Positions 10,156 to 19,300 of a stretch of DNA of 43,662 nt are shown piece after piece (the first letter of the stretch is position 1; each line of letters opens with the position of its first letter). Made by a program: the position numbers and the translations under genes. Under the pieces are notes generated by a model that was not told the origin of the DNA, ran no database searches, and saw nothing but the letters and a program-made list of their open reading frames with translations. The DNA is from Amphimedon queenslandica (lineage: Eukaryota > Porifera > Demospongiae > Haplosclerida > Niphatidae), in contig NW_003546265.1 in assembly GCF_000090795.2 (NCBI RefSeq), positions 112,325-155,986 of the forward strand, written 5' to 3'.

Positions 10156-10905
10156 ATGGAAGCAGCTATTTGCTATAGTCAAACTTCAACTGTCCAGCAA
10201 GAAGATGGAATGAAGCTACTAAATCAAATGAATCCAAAGGAAGGAGATGTTCTCCTTGATCTTGGTTGTGGTACTGGTTTCCATGCAAGAGATGTAGCTG
10301 AGAGAGTAGGAGAAACAGGACGAGTTGTTGCAGTTGATCCTGATAGGAGCAGGATTGAAGTTGCCAAGAACGCTCTGGACAGCAACCCTCCAACCAATCT
10401 TCAATTCATAGTTGCCAGTGACAAGGACTTTCCTGCAGATGACATAAAATATGATTATGTTCTCTCAAGTTGTGTGGTTCACTGGATCAAAGACAAAGAG
10501 AGTGCTTTCAAAAGGATCTACAACAGCCTCAAACCAGGTGGAAAGTTTGGATTCACTTCGCAGGATGATCCAAAGTACCCCGACATTTTGATTGAGATGC
10601 TTCAACTGTGTGGCCCTCAAGTTTTCCAGGAGACAGCACAGTCAATACATTGGAAGTCTGCAAGCTACTACAAAGAGTTAGCAGAATCCATTGGCTTTGA
10701 GGTGACACTTATGGATGTTGCTGAGAGGACAATATCCTTTCCTGACATTGAAGCATTCATTAATTTCTTCTATGGGGTTTTCCATGGTAAGTTTGATCGT
10801 ACTCTACCAGCTATTGACGGCATTCGTGAGAAGTACAAGGGACAATCTTTGATGGTAACTGTTCCAAGACTGTCAGCAATCTTGACCAAGCCTCTTAACA
10901 TTTAA
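10156..10905 (+). CDS. Class I SAM-dependent methyltransferase, tandem copy 1
   Basis: A single uninterrupted 249-aa reading frame. It has the class I methyltransferase Rossmann fold: motif I DLGCGTGFHARD (residues ~36-47), an acidic ribose-binding motif VAVDPDRSRIEVAK (~58-71), the motif IV-like YDYVLSSCVVHW (~99-110) and the post-core LKPGGKFGFTSQDD (~125-138). Such proteins are often labelled UbiE-like or juvenile-hormone-acid-methyltransferase-like. The substrate cannot be told from sequence, and a small carboxylic acid or similar metabolite is only a guess. No membrane segment or targeting signal is visible. It is intronless, unlike most of its neighbours, which would fit retroposition or horizontal acquisition followed by tandem duplication. 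The start is supported by conserved upstream sequence in both copies. Confidence 0.85.
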   Translation: MEAAICYSQTSTVQQEDGMKLLNQMNPKEGDVLLDLGCGTGFHARDVAERVGETGRVVAVDPDRSRIEVAKNALDSNPPTNLQFIVASDKDFPADDIKYDYVLSSCVVHWIKDKESAFKRIYNSLKPGGKFGFTSQDDPKYPDILIEMLQLCGPQVFQETAQSIHWKSASYYKELAESIGFEVTLMDVAERTISFPDIEAFINFFYGVFHGKFDRTLPAIDGIREKYKGQSLMVTVPRLSAILTKPLNI

Positions 10906-11421
10906 TGAGAACAATAGAACTTAGTTTGTGAATGACAATGTAAATGATCTAGAATTTTTTCGTTTTGATTTAGTAATAATTTTATAAAATTACAATGCAA
11001 GAAATACTAATTTTAATGATAGTTACAGCAGCAACCAATCAAACATGCAGAATGACAGACCAACTACCTGCACACACTAAACACAGAGCCAGCTAATTAA
11101 ATTAAGTTTGTGCCAATTATTAAACCGCTATGACAGTGTGTGCAGTGCTGAGTGTGTTCAATTCATAACTGGCTTATATTAACATGCAATTCAAAGAAAG
11201 GATATAAGTTAATTAAGCTCCAAGAATTGTACAATTCTGTCTAAATAACATGTAATTCAAGGCGAGGATATAAGTTAATTAAGCTTGAAGAATTGTATAT
11301 ACATGTATATGACTACATGCATGTTTTTCTAAACGATAAAGCTACCAATAGTCTAAAATAATGTAAACTTGGCTGTGTATAAAAGTGAACTAAGTGCTAG
11401 TTACTGCAGTTATAGAAAGCC
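10906..11421. other. Intergenic spacer between methyltransferase copies
   Basis: This spacer contains the duplicated upstream segment (GCCAATTATTAAACCGCTATGACAG at ~11112; compare ~9709). A local tandem duplication of about 68 bp spans ~11180-11298, recognised by GGATATAAGTTAATTAAGCT. The TATA box of copy 2 is at its right end. No gene is seen. Confidence 0.6.
11378..11385 (+). promoter_or_regulatory. TATA box of methyltransferase copy 2
   Basis: TATAAAAG sits 44 bp before the ATG, the same spacing and context as in copy 1. Confidence 0.65.
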
Positions 11422-12171
11422 ATGGAATCAGCTATTTGCTATAGTCAAACTTCAGCTGTCCAGCAAGAAGATGGAATAAAGCTACTAAATCAAATGAACC
11501 TAAAGGAAGGAGATGTTCTTCTTGATCTTGGTTGTGGTACTGGTTTTCATGCAAGAGATGCAGCTGGGAGAGTAGGAGAAACAGGGCGAGTTGTTGCAGT
11601 TGATCCTGATAAGAGCAGGATTGAAGTTGCCAAGAACGCTCTGGACAGCAACTCTCCAACCAATCTTCAATTCATAGTTGCCAGTGACAAGGACTTTCCT
11701 GCAGATGATGCACAATATGATTATGTTCTCTCGTCCTTTGTGATACATTGGATCAAAGACAAAGAGAGTGCTTTCAAAAGGATCTACAGCAGCCTCAAAC
11801 CAGGTGGAAAGTTTGGATTCACTTCGCAGGATGATCCAAAAATGCATGATGTGTTGATTGAGATGCTTCAACTGTGTGGCCCTCAAGTTTTCCAGGAGAC
11901 AGCACAGTCAATGCATTGGAAGTCTGCAAACTACTACAAAGAGTTAGCAGAATCCATTGGCTTTGAGGTGACACTTATGGATGTTGCTGAGAAGACTTTC
12001 TCCTTTCCTGACATTGAAGCATTCATTAATTTCTTCTATGGGGTTTTCCATGGTAAGTTTGATCGTACTCTACCAGCTATTGACGGCATTCGTGAGAAGT
12101 ACAAGGGACAATCTTTGATGGTAACTATTCCAAGACTGACAGGAATCTTCACAAAGCCAGTTAATGTCTGA
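11422..12171 (+). CDS. Class I SAM-dependent methyltransferase, tandem copy 2
   Basis: A 249-aa intronless paralogue of the preceding gene, about nine-tenths identical by eye. It keeps motif I (DLGCGTGFHARD), the acidic VAVDPDKSRIEVAK, the post-core LKPGGKFGFTSQDD and the C-terminal block YGVFHGKFDRTLPAIDGI. Differences cluster around motif IV (SSFVIHW against SSCVVHW), after the SQDDPK motif (MHDVL against YPDIL) and at the C-terminus (GIFTKPVNV against AILTKPLNI). These positions could alter substrate choice, so functional divergence is possible but unproven. The promoter block was duplicated with the gene, so similar expression is expected. Confidence 0.85.
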   Translation: MESAICYSQTSAVQQEDGIKLLNQMNLKEGDVLLDLGCGTGFHARDAAGRVGETGRVVAVDPDKSRIEVAKNALDSNSPTNLQFIVASDKDFPADDAQYDYVLSSFVIHWIKDKESAFKRIYSSLKPGGKFGFTSQDDPKMHDVLIEMLQLCGPQVFQETAQSMHWKSANYYKELAESIGFEVTLMDVAEKTFSFPDIEAFINFFYGVFHGKFDRTLPAIDGIREKYKGQSLMVTIPRLTGIFTKPVNV

Positions 12172-12408
12172 TTTCAAGAAGAAATATTTTAAAATAACAA
12201 TAATATGATTTATTTAGTGCATTAGTGATCATGTGAATTTGTATTTTTTGGTTGTAGCAGATGATTTTAAAAATTTGGCACAAAAAAGCAGTAATTTGAA
12301 CACATGCAAAGCATGCCAATCAATGATTACAGTGCAAACATAGCTACTTTAAGTAATAAACATGCATAGTATCTTGGTACAACTTATCAATAATTAAAAT
12401 TTCATTTG

Positions 12409-14142
12409 TCATATGGGTTTATGTCTAATGTACAAGCCTCTAGGTCCAGGTGTCTGTGTAAAAAAGGCACTGTTGAAAGGATAGCCAACAAACCCTTCGT
12501 CAAAAAACACAGTATGCATCAATAGTTCGATTGACGGCATATCACAGCAGCTGTTAGCAACGTGCCTTGAGTCCTCCATATTCAACAACAAATGTATCAA
12601 TAGTGTTAAAATGGCTGACCTGGTCCCACCAATCACACCAATATTGAAAAGTCCATAAGTTTTGTATACTTCATTATGTGGATAGTCTGGGTAGCATTTC
12701 TTGTAGGAATTGGCTTGTCCGTGGCTCCCTACATCTGTAAAGAAAGGAACATCCAGTCCGGTGTAGATGTAGTCTCCAATAAAGGACATTGCCACTGATG
12801 GATCTCTAAGGAATTCTACATCTCTGATGTCTGTAGCTATGGCTAGGTTGATGTCGCTGTTCCTTACTAAATAGTCATAAATGAAATAGAATCTCTGATC
12901 GTTGGCTATCATTTGACTTGTTGGTTTGATATGAATGGTTTCCGTGTTATGATGAAACTCTTTAAGTCTTTGCTGAAAACCTTTACTCATAGTGTCATGA
13001 AACAATACTATATCTAGTCCGTGTTTAGAGGCAGTGGTGAACCAACTAAAGATATAACGGAAGCTATTTGATACTGGGAAGATCCCGTACTGCGATACAT
13101 AGCTAACACTGACTAGGTAAGCACCAAGTGTTACATTTCTTGTTTTTCTTTTAATATATTTATTATATTCTTCTACCCAATTATCAGTTTTTGCTAGGTG
13201 GTCACTAGGTGTAAGATATTGTTTATTATCAGTGAAGCTAGTGCATTGGTTCATGTCCCAAATGTACTGTTCACTGGTCAGTGCTTTCTCAATAATACTG
13301 CACACGTCATTAACATACCATTGTCCTCCAGTTGATTGAGTAGTGTCTTCCAATGGTTCATGTAGATTAGACACTCTAATTATAGCTGATGATGACTGAC
13401 TGTACACTGATGACAGAATGGTCTCATATGATGTCAACCATCCTTTCTCTAGTAGTGTCTTCCAGTAGGAGACCAACACAACTTGTGGATTGGATTTCAT
13501 ATTCATCAATAACGACACAAAGTTCTTCAATACAGAATGAACAGTGTCATCATTTCTTTCCATCCCATCTACTCTTGTTGGTACATATATGACAGCTTGA
13601 GGTGAATGATGAGACAATAATGACAGCAGACTCTCTTTTCTTGACAGCTTAACTATTTGTGTTGGTATCCTGTTATCAATTAACTGAGACCATCGATACC
13701 ATTTCATATCATCGTTGTTCACATTGATCATATCTTCAACTCCCAGCACGTGATATCCTCTTTCATGTAAGTACATGGTCAGTCTAGCTCCAATGAGACT
13801 CATTGCACCAATGATGAGTATGTGACGTTGTTTGTCTAATATTAGTCCATTGCTGATACTACTAATGACACACGATGTAGCATCTGAGGAGAAGGAGGTT
13901 GATACATTAACGTGTGGAATCATGGCATCAGCCTTCAATGGAAACTTCCTATCATGATTATGATATATTTCAGTTTTGTAGTTATCTGTTGAAGAAAGTG
14001 TAAAACAAGGTGTTCTAGAACAAGGTTGTTAAAACGTACATTGTCCTATGATTCCTTGATGCAACAATATCATGTACAAAACAGTCACAGTCACTACAAG
14101 CCCGCCAAGGCAATAGAGATAGTTTTTCTTGGTGGGTAACAT
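12409..14142 (-). CDS. Type II membrane SDR-like / DxD glycosyltransferase-like fusion, copy A
   Basis: Two exons (14040-14142 and 12409-13985) encode 559 aa. A short N-terminal tail (MLPTKKNYLYCLGG) precedes one membrane helix (LVVTVTVLYMILL), a Golgi-type signal anchor. Residues ~70-270 resemble an extended short-chain dehydrogenase/epimerase: a glycine motif ILIIGAMSLIGARL, and late signatures resembling the LR..NLHEP and YVNDV regions. The glycine motif is degenerate and the catalytic YxxxK is not evident. Residues ~320-559 resemble a nucleotide-sugar glycosyltransferase with an acidic ATDIRDVEF (DxD-like) motif, NIGVIGG, CCDMPS and GYPFNSAFFTQT. I do not recognise the exact family. A glycosyltransferase-like Golgi role is inferred. 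The first roughly 330 residues are almost identical to copy B, while the C-terminal domain is clearly diverged. Confidence 0.75.
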
Positions 14143-15239
14143 TAACATAATATTCCAACAAACAACCTCCTCCCCTTAAAATATTAAGAGGGGGAGTGGC
14201 TAAAGCTGCAGGATGTTCTCAATCAAGAAGGTTCATTTCTATTACATCAGTGGTCTTGTAGTGACTGTGACTGTTTTGTACATGATATTGTTGCATCAAG
14301 GAATCATAGGACAATGTACGTTTTAACAACCTTGTTCTAGAACACCTTGTTTTACACTTTTTCAACAGATAACTACAAAACTGAAATATATCATAATCAT
14401 GATAGGAAGTTTCCATTGAAGGCTGATGCCATGATTCCACACGTTAATGTATCAACCTCCTTCTCCTCAGATGCTACATCGTGTGTCATTAGTAGTATTA
14501 GCAATGGACTAATATTAGACAAACAACGTCACATACTCATCATTGGTGCAATGAGTCTCATTGGAGCTAGACTGACCATGTACTTACATGAAAGAGGATA
14601 TCACGTGCTGGGAGTTGAAGATATGATCAATGTGAACAACGATGATATGAAATGGTATCGATGGTCTCAGTTAATTGATAACAGGATACCAACACAAATA
14701 GTTAAGCTGTCAAGAAAAGAGAGTCTGTTGTCATTATTGTCTCATCATTCTCCTCAAGCTGTCATATATGTACCAACAAGAGTAGATGGGATGGAAAGAA
14801 ATGATGACACTGTTCATTCTGTATTAAAGAACTTTGTGTTGTTATTAATGAATATGAAATCCAATCCACAAGTTGTGTTGGTCTCCTACTGGAAGACACT
14901 ACTAGAAAAAGGATGGTTGACATCATATGAGACCATTCTGTCATCAGTGTACAGTCAGTCATCATCAGCTATAGTTAGAGTGTCTAATCTACATGAACCA
15001 TTGGAAGACACTACTCAATCAACTGGAGGACAATGGTATGTTAATGACGTGTGCAGTATTATTGAGAAAGCACTGACTAGTAAACAGTACATTTGGGACA
15101 TGAACCAATGCACTAGCTTCACTGATAATAAACAATATCTTATACCTAATGACCACCTAGTAAGAACTGATAAATGGCTAGAAGAATATAATAAATATAT
15201 TAAAAGAAAAACAAGAAATGTAACACTTGGTGCTTACCT
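13113..15239. repeat. Large palindrome with about 1-kb arms
   Basis: The arms are about 13113-14105 and 14254-15239. They are reverse complements with roughly 98% identity by eye, including the intron and its flanks; one small indel is visible in the intron polypyrimidine tract. A spacer of about 150 bp separates them and carries both gene starts. High identity stops abruptly at the end of the SDR-like domain (GAYL), after which the two coding regions diverge. Confidence 0.85.
14143..14212. promoter_or_regulatory. 70-bp bidirectional promoter/5' UTR between head-to-head genes
   Basis: Only 70 bp separate the two initiator ATGs. The segment includes an AT-rich core (TTAAAATATTAA) next to CCTCCTCCCC and GAGGGGGAG tracts. 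Both transcripts must start in it or inside the neighbouring gene's first exon. Confidence 0.5.
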
Positions 15240-15954
15240 ATCCAAAGTCGGCATGGCATCTTTGTATGGGATCTTCCCAATGGCAAACAATGCTCATTAC
15301 TTCTTTTCTTGGTTCAAGAGTGCAATGAAACATGGCATTGATGTAGTATTGTTTCATGACAGCTTAAGCCAATCTTTTAGTGACAGACTAAAGAAGGTCT
15401 ACCATAAATCAGAAACTGTGCACATAAAACCAGTTAGCAGCATCATCGCAAATGATCAAAGATATTTCTTCTTTTACGACTACCTACTCAAACATCCAGA
15501 GATAGACATGCTCTTAGTCACAGATATAAGAGATGTTACTTTTCGCAACAATCCGGTACACATTATGACCGTCATTGGTAAGGACAACTTTTTTGCCGGT
15601 TTTGACATTCCATTTAATACTGACATAAGAACCCATCCACAAGGCGAATTGGTACAGAGATGTTTTCCACATTACCCACATGATGAGGTGAAGAGGTCTT
15701 ATGGTGTTCTTAATAATGGAGTCCTTGGCGGAAAACGCTCCACACTGCTTACTGTCATGGCCCGTTTGCTGCTCGATATAGAAACGTCAAATCGCTTTGG
15801 CAACACATGCTGTGACATGCCTTCACTCCAGTATATACTACACAATGTCTTCTTTGAAAAGACTTTTGTTGGCTATCCGTACAACAGTGCCTTTTACACT
15901 CAGACTGTTGGTCCTAGGGGATTAGCTATTGAACATAAACTGGAGTTTGGTTAG
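14213..15954 (+). CDS. Type II membrane SDR-like / DxD glycosyltransferase-like fusion, copy B
   Basis: Two exons (14213-14315 and 14369-15954) encode 562 aa. The ATG at 14213 gives a different cytosolic tail (MFSIKKVHFYYISG) but the same membrane helix as copy A, and an identical exon-1 length and phase, which supports both starts. The SDR-like region (ILIIGAMSLIGARL) is nearly identical to copy A. The glycosyltransferase-like region carries VTDIRDVTF, NNGVLGG, CCDMPSLQY and GYPYNSAFYTQTVGPRG, and differs from copy A at a large share of positions. The acidic DxD-like motif, the CCDMPS motif and the GYP-NSAF-TQT motif are conserved in both, so both C-terminal domains look functional. Substrate and acceptor are unknown. 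Confidence 0.75.
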
Positions 15955-16365
15955 CAGAAGAGCTTAACAGCATTAATGACTTGAAACAAGCCTTCATGCA
16001 CATGTATAATCATAATTATGAATCTTTTTGTTGACTATTATTATGTTAATGTAGGATTAAAAATCTTAAGTGAAATGAGTGGCAAACATACACATAGAAC
16101 AGAGCAGATCCATGACATGATATACACAAAGAATAATAATAATAATAATAATAACATGTTGTTGTTTATATAAAAATATATTATGTCAGATTGATTGAGG
16201 TTCTTCCTTAGAGAAAGTGGTTAATATTGGTCACTAAAATGAATCAAAAATAAAATAAAAACAATACAATCTATTCAATTAGTGTGTACTCAACCAATTT
16301 TTGTACATGTACATGTACATGTAGGTGCATAGTACAATAACATAAATCAACAGTGTACATGTAAC
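15955..16365. other. Convergent intergenic spacer
   Basis: This spacer separates the stop codons of copy B and the long coiled-coil gene. It has an (AAT)n run at about 16132-16155 and a TGTACATGTACATGTACATG tract near 16303-16323. No gene is seen. Confidence 0.55.
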
Positions 16366-19300
16366 TCACACTCCTTTAATGTCTTCCATTGAGCTCCCAG
16401 AGTGAGTACATATAGTAACAGACCCAGTAGAGCTCCTCCTTACTTTGCCCATCTGCTTTGTGAGGCTCTGGATCTTCTCCTGCATTCCCTCGTGATCAGT
16501 CAAGTCCTTATCCATATCAGAGATACTGATACTCTCCGAGCGCTGAAGGGGAATACCGTGATACGTCATGTGACTTGCCAGTTGGTCCGAGTCACAGGAG
16601 GACGTCGTGCGATGGTGAATACCCATGCCTGCCAATGGGACCGGCTGGAAATGATGCGGTAAAGTCTTTGAGCCTTTCTCGACTAGCGTGCTCCGTTTAA
16701 GAGTCCTAGCGGGGTTATAAGGACGAGTCTCTTCGTCCGAACTGGAAGTATGATGACCGACTACTGGGGTATAAGCTGGTCCTCGTTTATAAAATGGTAG
16801 GTGGAGCATGTTATCAAATGAGTCAATGTATAGGGAGTCTAGAGAGGGGGTGGAGTAAGGGGAACTCTCTCCGCCCAGTCCTGAAAATGAGGTACATGTA
16901 CTTGCAAAACTGTCCGAGCGACCGACAGAACTGGTCAGACTGGGTATGCGAGAGAGAGTGGCCGAGAGCTCGTCTTCGGGAAAGAGTTTCTGTTGGTGTA
17001 GAGTCTTTCCTGGTTGCTTGTCCTTCCCATTGTTATTATTGGTCGTTGTGCTAGGATCGGTGATTGGTATAGTATTAGGAGTGCTGCTGCTGTCATGGTT
17101 CTTATTAAGTCCCTTTACTTTCTCTTTAGCTGATGTCTTTCCTCCTCCAAATTGTCTCGTGAGATGAGTCCATATTCTTGGTTTTGACGACTGGCTCTCT
17201 CCTTTACTACTAACCTTGTCTCCTACTTTCTCCTTCCCCCCTCCTCCTCCTCCTGAAGTAGCCACCGGTTGTTGAACGGTTGATAAAGCCAATGGAGGAG
17301 TCCGTTGCAACTTCTCTTCTTCATTTTCTCCGCCCCCACCTCCATTGTTAGTACTGTTGTGTTTATTAATCATCTCGCCAATCTCTTCTTGCATGTCTTT
17401 AGCGTAGCGTCCGATCAAATCATTATTGGTCTCTCCCATCCTTCCTTTTCCCTCGGTAACTGTTTCTGCTCCACTTGTCTCCACTCCAGGAGAATAGACC
17501 ATGGAATCAGCACTTCCCGGGCGTTTAGGCGGTCTGTGTTGCCTAGCAACGGAGTGTGGGAGGGTGGAGGAGTGATTAGGGGGCGGGCGGCTATCAGAAG
17601 CGCTTGAACCTGACGAGAGGAAGTTCTTTAGGTTATCGGAGCCGGTGGATGCCGTCCGACGATGTCTTTTGATTCGGTTCTTTTGTGGTATCTTTGGAGA
17701 GGCATCATCAGTTAAAGCCATACCACCTACACATATTAACGAAAGAATAACGAATAACAATAAACTACAGACACTATACATTAAAAAAATAAACTACAGA
17801 CACTATACATTAAAAAAATAAGTATAAATAAGGTATCTATTATCCATATGACCTTTTACATTCTTAATATAATGTGTATGTATAATAACAAAAATATAAG
17901 CATAATCTCTGCATGACCTTGTTTTTAATGCATGTAGTGCATGTATGTATCTCTTTTTCCCTTACCTTCGTCATCAGTGACTACAGTGTATCCAATGTAA
18001 TAGCCCTCATTCTCTGTCGTCTGGTTGAGTTTCTCCAGGTCAACGTTGACTCCTTCTCCATTGGTCGTCGACGGAGGAAGTTGAATTAAGAAATCTCCAG
18101 CTTCAAGCATCGATGGGAGCTTGCTTCTATTAATAACCTGAGTAAAAGAGAGAGAGGGGGGGAGGGGAACATAATAATACATGTGTGTACGTGTAAAAGG
18201 TTCTGTTTGTACTTTAGGATGATTCCGATCAGTGATCATTGTGTAACGCGGCGGTCGTGCCGACTCGGCAGAACTTGCACTGTGAGGACGAGAGAAACCA
18301 CGAGAAGCAGGAACAATCTAAACAAAAACAACAACAACAACAACAACAATAATAACAACAATAATAACAACAAAAAATACTAATATAAAATACAATGCTA
18401 CGAATAATACCCTCAATATTATTAGTACATTAGTCATTAGTGCATGTACATACATTACAATAGAAATACAGTGTACATGTACAGTACATACTACAGTTTA
18501 CACAAATACATGAGTGTTAACCACATTGGGAGGACAACCCATGATAGCCTTTTACAATTAGTTGAGTATAAAAGGAACAGTCTCTTTGTCCATACTACAT
18601 GTGAACTCTATCTTTGTGTTGGTTAACCACACTGGGAGGACAACCCATGATAGCCTTTTAGAATTAGTTGAGTATAAAAGGAACAGTCTCTTTGTCCATA
18701 CTACATGTGAACTCTATCTTTGTGTTAGTTAACCACACTGGGAGGACAACCCATAATAGCCTTTTACAATTAGTTGAGCATAAAAGGAACAGTCTCTTTG
18801 TCCATACTACATGTGAACTCTATCTTTGTGTTAGTCAACCACATTGGGAGGACAACCCATGATAGCCTTTTACAATTAGTTGAGCATAAAAGGAACAGTC
18901 TCTTTGTCCATACTACATGTGAACTCTATCTTTGTGTTAGTCAACCACATTGGGAGGACAACCCATGATAGCCTTTTACAATTAGTTGAGTATAAAAGGA
19001 ACAGTCTCTTTGTCCATACTACATGTGAACTCTATCTTTGTATTAGCTTGAGGCAAAGAAATTTTTGGAAGGGTTCATTATTATGAACCCTGCACTACAA
19101 TAATATAAATATTAAATATGTGTGTGTATGTGTGTGTGTGTGTGTATGTGTGTGTGTGGTATAGTCAATGAATTTTTGTCTGTTTTGTGGCTAGTGGTGG
19201 GCGATACTGTATTTTTTGGATTTGATACGATACTGAGTATTTTCATTCTCGTATCGATACTATTCGATATGATACTAACCACACCCTTTATTAATTAATT

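Noticed and set aside
11500..11886. A 128-codon minus-strand open frame
   Set aside because: It is the shadow of the second methyltransferase and a similar one exists opposite copy 1; the sense protein has strong motifs.
18515..19044. Regular repeat spacing suggesting a CRISPR array
   Set aside because: Whole 106-bp units are repeated without variable spacers, and the context is a eukaryotic intron.
18444..19086. Series of short plus-strand open frames of 60-68 codons
   Set aside because: They arise from the 106-bp tandem repeat read in successive frames. The period is not a multiple of three and there is no independent coding signal.
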